A stretch of 64,000 nt of DNA, taken from positions 29,551 through 93,550 of the forward strand of contig NZ_JADYVD010000031.1 in assembly GCF_020193575.1 (NCBI RefSeq). The letters run 5' to 3'. The position numbers were made by a program, and so were the translations under genes. The notes below the pieces were generated by a model. That model was not told where the DNA came from, made no database searches, and was given only the letters and a program-made list of their open reading frames with translations. This document shows, in pieces, positions 33,562 through 40,859 of the stretch. Within the stretch, counting starts at the first letter, position 1. Each line of letters opens with the position of its first letter. The stretch is from Ensifer sp. IC4062. GTDB lineage: Bacteria > Pseudomonadota > Alphaproteobacteria > Rhizobiales > Rhizobiaceae.

Positions 33562-34520
33562 GCGAAGAACAAGTTGCGAAGCTGACAAACGAAGCTGCGA
33601 CTATTCTCGCCGCTCTGGGCCTTCCCAGGGAACAGCAGAACGGACGTTCCTCGATATGCTTGTTAGCGATACTCGATCTTCAACCGGGCAAGACATGGAA
33701 AGACGCCACGTCTCCCCTCATGGGAATTACGCCCATTATGGAGTGGGCACGGGAACACTGCGGGAAGGATTGGGCACCCAACACGCGGGAGACCATCCGC
33801 CGCCGAACAATGCACCAATTCGTCGATGCGGGCCTCGTCCTCTACAATCCCGACGAGCCTACCCGCCCGGTTAACTCGCCGCGCGCGGTATACCAGATAG
33901 AGCCTTCAGCGCTTTCGTTGTTGAAGTCCTTCGGTAGCCCCGAGTGGCAACGGAACTTGACGGATTATCTTGCGCTACGCGAAACGCTTGCGGCGCGGTA
34001 TGCCGCCGCACGGGAGCAGAACAAGGTTCCTGTGACGCTTGCGGATGGAAGCACACTTTCACTTAGCCCAGGCGAGCACAGCGAGCTCATCAAGGACATT
34101 ATTGAGGACTTCGCAGCTCGATTCGTGCCCGGGGGGCAGCTGATTTACGCCGGGGATACCGGAGAAAAGGTCGGCTACTTCGACACCGAAGCTCTGCGAG
34201 CACTTGGGGTCTCAGTTGACAAACATGGTAAGCTTCCTGACGTCGTTATCTACTATCCCGAAAAGGATTGGTTGCTTCTAATCGAAAGCGTCACCTCACA
34301 TGGTCCCGTCGATGGAAAGCGCCACGGTGAACTAGCAAAGCTTTTCGCGTCAGCTAAACCGGGGCTTGTCTATGTGACTGCGTTTCCGACGCGACGACTA
34401 ATGGCAAAATACCTCGGGGAAATCGCTTGGGAGACTGAGGTCTGGATCGCCGACGCGCCTACTCACCTCATTCACTTCAACGGGGTGCGTTTCCTTGGAC
34501 CGTATGAACCGCGCCGATGA
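33558..34520 (+). CDS. BsuBI/PstI-type restriction endonuclease
   Basis: A 320-residue protein. The N-terminal half is a helical domain; the C-terminal half holds the PstI-like nuclease core: HGKLPDVVIYYPEKDWLLLI followed by ESVTSHGPVDGKRH, i.e. D...E-S-V...P-x-D-G-K-R, the pattern of BsuBI/PstI family enzymes. These cut CTGCAG. The GTG start overlaps the methyltransferase stop (GTGA), with GAGG upstream. On reading the whole island on both strands I found no CTGCAG, whereas the flanking DNA has many. Confidence 0.88.
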   Translation: MSEEQVAKLTNEAATILAALGLPREQQNGRSSICLLAILDLQPGKTWKDATSPLMGITPIMEWAREHCGKDWAPNTRETIRRRTMHQFVDAGLVLYNPDEPTRPVNSPRAVYQIEPSALSLLKSFGSPEWQRNLTDYLALRETLAARYAAAREQNKVPVTLADGSTLSLSPGEHSELIKDIIEDFAARFVPGGQLIYAGDTGEKVGYFDTEALRALGVSVDKHGKLPDVVIYYPEKDWLLLIESVTSHGPVDGKRHGELAKLFASAKPGLVYVTAFPTRRLMAKYLGEIAWETEVWIADAPTHLIHFNGVRFLGPYEPRR

Positions 34521-34685
34521 TCCTTGTTGCTATAAGGACACCGGCTTCGACTTTGATCTCGGCGTGACCTGACGAGGTCAGAGCACGCCGTTAAATCCTG
34601 TGGATCAGTGGCAAACCTCTTGGCGCTTTAAGGTTTGTCTAGCTGCGCTTTTCCGTCTTCAGACCGAAATGCCTTTCACAGGTCA

Positions 34686-35402
34686 TCAATCTTGTGGTTC
34701 GTTGCTAAGGATTCGTAGCCTGTCCCGATGGCGGGTGTTCTCGTCCCCTTCACCACTGCGATAGTGATGTATCAGGTTTTTAAGCGCTTTCATGCATTCA
34801 GTTCGCCACTGAGAGCTCTTTTCGTGCTTCTCTCGGCTGGTTTCCGGGAAAGAAAAGGGAGAGCTTGCCATTTCCGTGTGAAATTTTGCAGATTTATGCC
34901 ATTCGTCCGCGATGCGTTCTAAAAAGTTTGCTACATCGTCTCGGCTGCTTTCAAAAAGCACTTCTGCCGCTGTGGCTGAGAATTCATCAATGCTTTTCCA
35001 GAATCCAACACGGGTTCGCTTTTGATATCTCAGAAAAAGTGCATATTCGGCGAGTTTCGCCGAAAGTCTGAGTGCTTCATTTTCGTCCATATCGAACAGT
35101 ATTAAAGATGCCTTGTTATCTACTGAGTCCTTATTTACCTTTGCCGTATTTCCATCGAGGGTAACGCACGGCACTTCCGTTCCCTGGATTGATACTCCTT
35201 CGGTGCGAAATGCAATCGATCTTTCGTCTATTTGTATTTCACCGCGCAAAGTCCGGTACTGCTTTACGTCGCCAGTCTTAGAATCTGTGCCGTACCCGGA
35301 TAGAAGATAACGCATAACGCCCCCATATTTTCGCATCGTAATAGCAGTGAAAGATTCGGAGGTCGGACGCCAACTGATTGTGTCGCCATCCACACAAGCC
35401 AT
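34686..35402 (-). CDS. hypothetical protein in an operon with an HNH nuclease
   Basis: A 238-residue soluble protein with an N-terminal beta-rich part (residues 1-100), then SLILFDMDENEALRLSAKLA and a helical, charged C-terminal half. It starts about 10 bases after the HNH gene on the same strand, so the two are co-transcribed. No family is recognised. It could be a partner, sensor or antidote of the nuclease; this is inference from pairing only. Confidence 0.6.
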   Translation of the reverse strand: MACVDGDTISWRPTSESFTAITMRKYGGVMRYLLSGYGTDSKTGDVKQYRTLRGEIQIDERSIAFRTEGVSIQGTEVPCVTLDGNTAKVNKDSVDNKASLILFDMDENEALRLSAKLAEYALFLRYQKRTRVGFWKSIDEFSATAAEVLFESSRDDVANFLERIADEWHKSAKFHTEMASSPFSFPETSREKHEKSSQWRTECMKALKNLIHHYRSGEGDENTRHRDRLRILSNEPQD

Positions 35403-35412
35403 CATCCCCAGC

Positions 35413-36090
35413 CTACGAACTTCGACTCCCGATCAATTCCCTTGCCTCGCGGACGCTTACCCACTGATCGCGCACCGAAACAAGTCGATGAAGTAGCCGG
35501 TGGCAGCAAGCACATAGGAGCGCCATGTCATCGATTGTCTCTTCACCATCTGAAAGCGGCGCGCTCGCATGATGCGCTTCAAACATCGCATCCCGAACAT
35601 CATCATTAAGATCATTACCGGTGACGCCGCATACATCGCAGGAAAGTCCGGCTGATTGTCGAGCCTTTAGCAGGTGGTTCCTGAGACCGGCTGCACGCTC
35701 GCGAACGAGGTGAGCCCTCAGCGTCTTTTTGCCCTCAATAAACGACCGGTCTTCCTCAGTGGGTGGCGGGGCGACTTGGTTGGCAAGCTCCCATTGGATG
35801 ACGATATGGCTCCCCCAACCGAGCGACGATGGGACATACCCTCTGTTAACAACGACGCCTTTGCTGGCTTTGTCTCGGAGATAGTTGAAGAGGATGTTCG
35901 AGGGAGAATAGTAGCTGCCGCTACCTTTGCCGCCGGGTCCGTAGCGCTCTACCAACACCGCCCAAACGTGCGGGGCTTCACCCTCGATGAGGTTGCGAAA
36001 AGTCTGTGTGGTAAATGACCCGACGAGATGAGGCTGCAAGCGCAGCCATTCTCCATCGATCAAATCGAAGAGTTCAGTTCCTCTTGCCAA
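35413..36090 (-). CDS. HNH endonuclease
   Basis: A 225-residue protein. The C-terminal HNH domain has zinc pairs CDVCG and CACC, and the catalytic core AMFEAHHASAPLSDG followed by DDMALLCACCHRLLH. The N-terminal domain (YYSPSNILFNYLRDK, VPSSLGWGSHIVIQWEL) may recognise DNA. The start is a TTG after GGAGGGGG. HNH proteins of this size in islands are typically restriction-like. It is the first gene of a leftward two-gene operon. Confidence 0.82.
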   Translation of the reverse strand: MARGTELFDLIDGEWLRLQPHLVGSFTTQTFRNLIEGEAPHVWAVLVERYGPGGKGSGSYYSPSNILFNYLRDKASKGVVVNRGYVPSSLGWGSHIVIQWELANQVAPPPTEEDRSFIEGKKTLRAHLVRERAAGLRNHLLKARQSAGLSCDVCGVTGNDLNDDVRDAMFEAHHASAPLSDGEETIDDMALLCACCHRLLHRLVSVRDQWVSVREARELIGSRSS

Positions 36091-36293
36091 CTATTGATCC
36101 CCCTCCTATGCGCCTGAGCGCTGTTGCCACGAGCTAAGTTGGTGATCAAGCCGAGTTTTCGTGAGCGGGGTATATCGCCCGGCTCATTCAATTCCTCACG
36201 CCCTATCGCGACCATACCGAGAGAAGGTTCATACAAGATTTTTTAGCGCGAGGCGGGGTAGGGCAGGGGGTCTGCTGCTGGTCAACTGGAATC

Positions 36294-36319
36294 AAAAAAG
36301 CCGAGACGAATCCCGGCTC
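36294..36319 (-). terminator. rho-independent terminator
   Basis: An imperfect stem AGCCGGGA / TCTCGGCT followed, reading leftward, by TTTTTTG. It lies 30 bases after the stop of the small exported protein at 36348. Confidence 0.75.
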
Positions 36320-36347
36320 TTCCGTTTTGCGCTGGTGTGCTAATTGC

Positions 36348-36632
36348 TTATCGGCAACGACCATTCCAGCAAGTCGTGCTCCACGAATTACCGTCGCTGT
36401 CATAGCCCGTGTGTCGGGTCGTATTGCCAAAGGTCGTGGACCGCTGTGACCAGCTTGACCCGGTGTTGTAATTGTTGCCGCGCATTGTGGTCGTGTTGCC
36501 AAAGCGCTGGATTGTGTAATGATTGCCGCTGCTGTCGTTACAGGTCGAGAAAGCCGATGAACCGAAGCACGCTGCTGATGCAGGGACGACGGTAATAAGT
36601 GAAAGTGCCACGGAAGCGATAGCCAGTTTCAT
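36348..36632 (-). CDS. small exported Thr/Ser/Asn/Gly-rich protein
   Basis: A 94-residue protein with a signal peptide (residues 1-20, VVPASA). The mature part has four cysteines and short repeats of the kind GNTTTMRGNNYNTG and FGNTTRHTGYDSDGNSW. The composition suggests an extended surface or secreted protein. ATG 36632 lies right after a purine-rich GGAGAGGGG. A terminator follows. Function unknown. Confidence 0.65.
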   Translation of the reverse strand: MKLAIASVALSLITVVPASAACFGSSAFSTCNDSSGNHYTIQRFGNTTTMRGNNYNTGSSWSQRSTTFGNTTRHTGYDSDGNSWSTTCWNGRCR

Positions 36633-36715
36633 AAATGCCCCTCTCCGACAGGCTGGAAATCTACCACCGCACATTAGCGTGTAAGCGGATAGAAATGCAA
36701 CGTATTGTTGATGGC

Positions 36716-37201
36716 TCACGGCGTCAGAACAGCCTGACCAGATGATTGCCGTAATTGATAAACACGACGCACGAGTTCGTGTTCATCGGCATCGTCTAGC
36801 TTGGATAGCCGTCGTTTGCCGCAACGGGCATCAAGAATGCCAAGTGCCCGGATCAACGGTCTGGAATTTGCGAGCATTTCCTCAATAGGTTGATTGAGGG
36901 ATTCGAACATCGCGCGATGCAAATCAACGTGATCTGCTATTCCTCGTTCTCGAAGCTTCCGTTCGATTTCTTGCTCGTCAGCACGAGATAGCGCACTACC
37001 AACGTCAGCGCACATCGCGACACGCGCCTTCCAATATTGGTAGTAGGCGCTTCCGTAGATTTTGTTTCCATCTATCGTGACGAGGAATTCTCCCTCATGA
37101 TCGTGCGCATGACGGTATCGCGTCGTATGAATCTGCACCCGACCGCTAGCTTCTGGAGCAAAACGGGCTTCAATAAGCTGCTTCAACTTTGTCCATTTCA
37201 T
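36716..37201 (-). CDS. SF0329-family hypothetical protein
   Basis: A 161-residue protein. The start MKWTKLKQLIEARFA and the segment RVQIHTTRYRHAHDHEGEFL match, from memory, the uncharacterised SF0329 family. It is cytoplasmic, rich in charged helices, and often found near mobile elements. ATG 37201 is chosen because the family begins with MKW. Function unknown. Confidence 0.7.
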   Translation of the reverse strand: MKWTKLKQLIEARFAPEASGRVQIHTTRYRHAHDHEGEFLVTIDGNKIYGSAYYQYWKARVAMCADVGSALSRADEQEIERKLRERGIADHVDLHRAMFESLNQPIEEMLANSRPLIRALGILDARCGKRRLSKLDDADEHELVRRVYQLRQSSGQAVLTP

Positions 37202-37415
37202 CGACACACTCATCCGTTCGAAACCCGAAACATCGTCAACTTCGGATTGCTGTTGAGGTCTTATACCGCGGCTTCGGCGGAAGTTCATCCTTTGGCGCCA
37301 AATCACCTAGCCGGAAGTTTACAAAACGCCTGTGATAAGGGCATACCCGTTGGTATCTCGATAGGCGCGCTCATAATACTCTAGGATTGTCGAGGGATCT
37401 TTGCGCTGTCCAGTG

Positions 37416-37528
37416 TGGTTCAAAACCGTGCGGTTTCGTCCATTTCAAACCACCCGCGAAAAGGCGGTTCATAAACGTGTTGACTCACTTTTGAACCATC
37501 GGCTATTGTGAACCATGATTTTGAACCA
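37416..37528. repeat. iterated TTTTGAACCA sites around the resolvase promoter
   Basis: Copies are at 37489-37498 (TTTTGAACCA), 37506-37515 (TTGTGAACCA) and 37519-37528 (TTTTGAACCA), with an inverted copy TGGTTCAAAA at 37416-37425. They surround and overlap the promoter TTGACT (37480-37485) with 18-base spacing to TATTGT (37504-37509). They are candidate res subsites or operators of the adjacent serine recombinase. Confidence 0.6.
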
Positions 37529-37541
37529 ACGGGGAATATTC

Positions 37542-38117
37542 ATGAGCCGCACTTTCGCATACTGCCGCGTCAGCACGACGGACCAGACTACCGAGAACCA
37601 AGTGTTAGAAATTGCTAATAAGGGATTTGTCGTAGAACCACACCGGATCGTCACGGAGACTGTTTCCGGCAGCAAACCAGCCAAGGAACGTCCCGGCTTC
37701 CAAAAGCTCTTGGAACGCATGGAAAAAGGCGACAAGCTGATTATCACGAAGCTTGATAGGCTCGGTCGCGATAGCATCGATGTCCTGTCCACATTGAAGC
37801 AATTGACCGAAGCGGGCATTGAAGTGCACTGCATCGCATTGGCTGGCTTCAACCTTGGTTCGGCTATGGGCGGCTTGGTAATGCAGATGTTCGCAGCCAT
37901 GGCACAGTTCGAACGCGATCTTCTCATTGAACGCACCCATGCCGGTCTTGCCCGCGCTAAGTCACAAGGCAAAACACTCGGTCGCCCGAAGTCGCTTACC
38001 GAACAGCAGAAAGAGGAAGCCCGACAGGCGGTCAAGAATGGCGCGTCATTCCGATCCGTGGCAAAGTCCATGGGTGTCAGCCACGCAACCATCATGCGCG
38101 TGTGTGAGGCGATATAA
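37542..38117 (+). CDS. serine recombinase (resolvase/invertase family)
   Basis: A 191-residue protein of the small resolvase/invertase type. The catalytic Ser is in FAYCRVSTTDQTTENQ. IITKLDRLGRDSIDVLSTLK and a later MAQFERDLLIERTHAGLARA are family signatures. A C-terminal helix-turn-helix (NGASFRSVAKSMGVSHATIM) completes the protein. It may resolve island multimers or invert a segment. ATG 37542 follows GGGGAA. Iterated TTTTGAACCA sites lie upstream, and a terminator follows. Confidence 0.9.
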   Translation: MSRTFAYCRVSTTDQTTENQVLEIANKGFVVEPHRIVTETVSGSKPAKERPGFQKLLERMEKGDKLIITKLDRLGRDSIDVLSTLKQLTEAGIEVHCIALAGFNLGSAMGGLVMQMFAAMAQFERDLLIERTHAGLARAKSQGKTLGRPKSLTEQQKEEARQAVKNGASFRSVAKSMGVSHATIMRVCEAI

Positions 38118-38144
38118 GGCAGTCATCGCAAGGCAGCACTCTAG

Positions 38145-38173
38145 GCAGTCGATCCCGGATCGGCTGCTTTTTT
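38145..38173 (+). terminator. rho-independent terminator after the resolvase
   Basis: A stem of GCAG-CGATC paired with GATCG-CTGC, followed by TTTTTT, 28 bases after the resolvase stop. Confidence 0.8.
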
Positions 38174-38315
38174 GTTTCCGATCACGAAATACTGCACCGC
38201 CGAAGGGCTGTGAATAGCGGTCCGCCTTGCGATTGTGGTTGCGCACCCCCCAAATCTCTGCGCAAGCTGCTTCGCAGCAGCACACGAATCTTTTTTTGCT
38301 GAAAGGTGTGTGTTG

Positions 38316-38456
38316 ATGCCCAATCCCAACAAAGAAACCGAACGCCTTAGCTTCAATCTGCTTGGCGTGTTGAAAGGTGACGCCATCGGGCGCTACCCGA
38401 TTACGTGTCTCTTCGTCCTCGTGCTCGTGTGCGTGGTCGTCTTCAAGCTGTGGTGA
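38316..38456 (+). CDS. small single-pass membrane protein, paralogue 1
   Basis: A 46-residue protein. A charged N-terminus leads to GDAIGRYPI and then a hydrophobic helix (TCLFVLVLVCVVVF) at the end. The DAIGR(Y/F)PI motif directly before the helix is shared with the protein at 38770, so the two are paralogues. ATG 38316 follows AAAGGTG. Function unknown. Confidence 0.55.
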   Translation: MPNPNKETERLSFNLLGVLKGDAIGRYPITCLFVLVLVCVVVFKLW

Positions 38457-38502
38457 TCCGGAAAGGCTGTAGGAGCAAAGTTCGCTAATGATCTCGGTTG
38501 AA

Positions 38503-38518
38503 TTACAATGGATTGTAA
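38503..38518. promoter_or_regulatory. palindrome TTACAATGGATTGTAA
   Basis: A perfect 16-bp palindrome in the 312-base gap between the two paralogous small genes. It is a candidate operator; the binding protein is unknown. Confidence 0.45.
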
Positions 38519-38769
38519 CATTCGGCTTGACCTGTAGAGAACGCACGCCGTTACCTGTCTGTGCATTCAACCAAAACAGGAGTCCAAGTTGCCAAAGAGC
38601 CAACCGAAGACTATCACCGCGATGCACAAGGCAAAGGCAGTAGGGCAAAGGCGGGGCATGCGCTGGGGAAACTGTCCGCGAAACCCCTTGCTTTCGCGGT
38701 TCATTCCTGCGTTACTGCGTAAGCGGTAAGCGATGATTTTTTTTCTTTGGTGAGAAAAAGGAGTCGCCC

Positions 38770-38949
38770 TTGCCGAGAACACCCAAAATCCCCGAACAAC
38801 TGAAACTGAAAATTCCCGGCTACCAGTCCGATGCGATAGGGCGCTTTCCCATCGTCTGTAGCGTGCTGGTTGCCGTGTTGTGGGCGTTCGTCTTTGCGCT
38901 GTTGACGGTACTCGGTCACACGGTCGGACGGGCGGCAGGGCTGATGTGA
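38770..38949 (+). CDS. small single-pass membrane protein, paralogue 2 (TTG start)
   Basis: A 59-residue protein. A basic N-terminus (RTPKIPEQLKLKIPG) is followed by SDAIGRFPIVCS and a hydrophobic helix of about 25 residues. The DAIGRFPI block before the helix matches GDAIGRYPI of the gene at 38316. The start is TTG with AAAGGAG 8 bases upstream. The two small genes lie directly before the gene-free region with the phased CAG array. Confidence 0.55.
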   Translation: MPRTPKIPEQLKLKIPGYQSDAIGRFPIVCSVLVAVLWAFVFALLTVLGHTVGRAAGLM

Positions 38950-38962
38950 TCCGGGCGGAATT

Positions 38963-38976
38963 GTTCAATATTGAAC
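38963..38976. promoter_or_regulatory. palindrome GTTCAATATTGAAC
   Basis: A perfect 14-bp palindrome 14 bases after the second small membrane protein gene and about 90 bases before the CAG array. A candidate protein-binding site. Confidence 0.45.
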
Positions 38977-39087
38977 GGGTTTCGGGCGAGTTTGCTGTCG
39001 ATTTGATGCCCTAGTTCTGCCACAAAAAAGCCACAATCGTTACCTTGTCGGTCGGGTGTGCGGAACAGTAAATGCGTGGAATATCGC

Positions 39088-39347
39088 CAGCGAAAATGCA
39101 GATGAATCCAGTGCGCCACAGTCGAGAACAGATGTGGTTCAGTGTAAGCAGAGGATCGGCAGGATTGGCAGACGTCGAACAGATGACGGCAGACGATGGA
39201 CAGGAAATGCAGATGTCGAACAGACGGGGTGCAGAGAAAGAACAGCCAAATTCAGGTGTTGGCAGTGTGTCCAGTTCATTGACAGGATGTGACAGGGTTC
39301 TTCAGGTAACGACAGGATTTCATCAGCCGGTGTCAGAAAAATTTCAG
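39088..39347 (+). repeat. array of 26 CAG trinucleotides phased at the DNA helical repeat
   Basis: CAG begins at 39088, 39099, 39109, 39119, 39129, 39140, 39149, 39160, 39169, 39180, 39190, 39201, 39210, 39221, 39232, 39243, 39253, 39263, 39272, 39283, 39293, 39303, 39313, 39324, 39334 and 39345. Every step is 9, 10 or 11 bases (257 bases in 25 steps, mean 10.3). All plus-strand CAGs in the interval belong to the series. The flanking ones at 39066 and 39376 are also in phase. The 6-8 bases between CAGs are not conserved, so this is not an ordinary tandem repeat. Confidence 0.85.
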
Positions 39348-39418
39348 GAATTTTCTTATTGGTGATGGCTGGATACAGGTGGATACCTATTGATTCCATT
39401 TGATACCAATTTCTTACT

Positions 39419-39711
39419 CACCAGTTAGAGCGAGCCGTAGGCGAGCCACGAGCCGTAGGCGAGTGAGAGTCATAACTGGTGGTAATTGGTAGCGAATGAT
39501 TCATTACTGGTTACAAGAATTTCTTGAATCAATAAAGGATCATATCCTATGGATTTCTATTTGAATCTCATGAGATATGATTTTCACCAGGTGGAATTCG
39601 ATTTTGTAACCAGTAGATGAAAATCTTTATTGGTTTTAATAACCAGTCACAAGTTTTCTTATTGTTTTGTGACTCTCGCTCACTACGTTCGCGGCTCGCC
39701 TACGGCTCGCT
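39419..39711. repeat. AT-rich region with nested inverted repeats
   Basis: The outer arms share a perfect 19-bp block, AGCGAGCCGTAGGCGAGCC at 39429-39447 and its complement at 39693-39711, and extend imperfectly inward to a shared GAGAGTCA. Inside, TACTGGTTACAA (39504-39515) pairs with TTGTAACCAGTA (39604-39615). Further ACTGGT/ACCAGT copies lie at about 39420, 39475 and 39641. The centre is strongly AT-rich. Confidence 0.75.
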
Positions 39712-40472
39712 ATCCTATGTTTTGAAAAAGTAAGTTTGGCAGGGTTCCAAAGGATACATTAAGCCTATCATCAGACTCAATGTACCAACAAGCCATTTCA
39801 GACTTGCGACACTCCAAGCAACTCCCTCGACATTTCAGCCAAGGCGGGGCGGTCAGCCTGTACCCCAATTATGAGCGATTAAATTGACGGTTCCCGTTAG
39901 ATCGCTTGGACGATTTGCCTAACAGGTCCGGTTGTATCTTTTCACAGAGCCGGTCGTTTCCTTCAGGTTGTTTTTCCAGTGCCCTTTTGCACACACTGTT
40001 TTTGAGAAGATCAGCTACCATTTAAGCATTGCTGTTCATGAGCCGTGGCGCTTCTTCAGCCGTCCCCCGGTCTCACACTCGACACAAACCCTTAGTGTCT
40101 ACTTTCGGCTGCCAACGTCATTCTAAGCGCTGGATTTCCTGTCGATACAATCGCCTGACAAGGGCTTTGGGGTTTTCCGCTGGTCACTTGTGTGAGGCGG
40201 GTTGCGAAAGCTCTTCTCGGAACCTTCTAGCTTATATAGCGAAACGGCTTCTTCAGCGGCTTGTTGGTCTGTCGATGCGGGGTTTATCTGCTGAAAATTT
40301 CTTACCCTTCCGAACTATTTAGGAGCGAAATGGTAGAATCGGCGGAACGTTCTTCCTTATTTTTGCGGATAGCAGAAGCAATATTCCTAAATGTCTGCTT
40401 TGAAACTCGGAAAGGCATTCCGATGATGAGGTACAGGGGAACTGATTGAGCATCGGCTATTCAGAGCGGCAA

Positions 40473-40697
40473 TCACTCGTAGTGGCTATCTTGCACGTGT
40501 TGCTTTTCACGCTCCAACCGGAGCTTCGTAAGCTCCCGCCGGTTCTCTTTGTGCCTCTTGGCTGCGACATGCTCATTATGGGCGTTGACCTTTTTAACGC
40601 CGATGAAGATGCCATGAGCCACAAGCCAGCACAGTTTTAAGGTTGCCGACACCAGCAAGACGACGCCTTTCGCAGTCCCGAAAAAGACCTTTTGCAT
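40473..40697 (-). CDS. small membrane protein with charged tail
   Basis: A 74-residue protein with a hydrophobic segment (residues 8-34) followed by a strongly basic, helical tail (AKRHKENRRELTKLRLEREK). ATG 40697 follows GAGGGGGA. No family is recognised. It borders the gene-free region. Confidence 0.5.
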   Translation of the reverse strand: MQKVFFGTAKGVVLLVSATLKLCWLVAHGIFIGVKKVNAHNEHVAAKRHKENRRELTKLRLEREKQHVQDSHYE

Positions 40698-40726
40698 GTC
40701 CCCCTCAATCGGTTCACATTAAATCA

Positions 40727-40755
40727 GAAACCCCGGTCATGGTGAACCAGGGGCT
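40727..40755 (-). terminator. hairpin after the Tai-like gene
   Basis: Stem CCCCGGT / ACC-GGGG with flanking A and T bases, lying downstream of the leftward gene at 40860. A weak T-rich tail follows in that direction. Confidence 0.45.
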
Positions 40756-40859
40756 TTGGCTTGGCTATTTCGATAATTCTTGTCACGCTACATCTTTTGC
40801 CACGACAAACCCGAGATGCTCCATCGTTTCAGGCGTTTTACAAGGGCATTTTAAGATAG

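Larger units (their letters stand above)
38950..40472. other. 1.5-kb gene-free region in the island
   Basis: No credible gene is seen on either strand over more than 1500 bases; open frames are short, without ribosome sites, and have no protein-like composition. It contains a 14-bp palindrome (38963), the helically phased CAG array (39088-39347) and AT-rich DNA with nested inverted repeats (39419-39711). The stretch 39720-40472 has no feature I could recognise. A replication or partition site, a transfer origin or a large structured RNA are possible readings. Confidence 0.6.

Noticed and set aside
36716..37306. Longer start for the SF0329-like protein at 37306
   Set aside because: The family starts at M-K-W, which is at 37201; the upstream extension is basic and lacks a ribosome site.
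39088..39347. CRISPR array, iterons or triplet expansion
   Set aside because: Only three bases are conserved per unit and the unit is about 10 bases. There are no long repeats with spacers, no repeated 15-22-mer, and the CAGs are not adjacent.
39056..39365. Short open frames across the CAG array as possible genes
   Set aside because: Two frames are open at once, neither has a ribosome site or recognisable protein, and the 9-11 base spacing is not a multiple of three, so codons cannot explain the phasing.
39429..39711. Outer inverted repeats as ends of an insertion sequence
   Set aside because: The interval has no transposase and I see no flanking target duplication; a MITE remains possible but is not supported enough to annotate.
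39932..40449. Three overlapping plus-strand open frames after the inverted repeats
   Set aside because: Composition is not protein-like, there is no ribosome site, and no motif was recognised.
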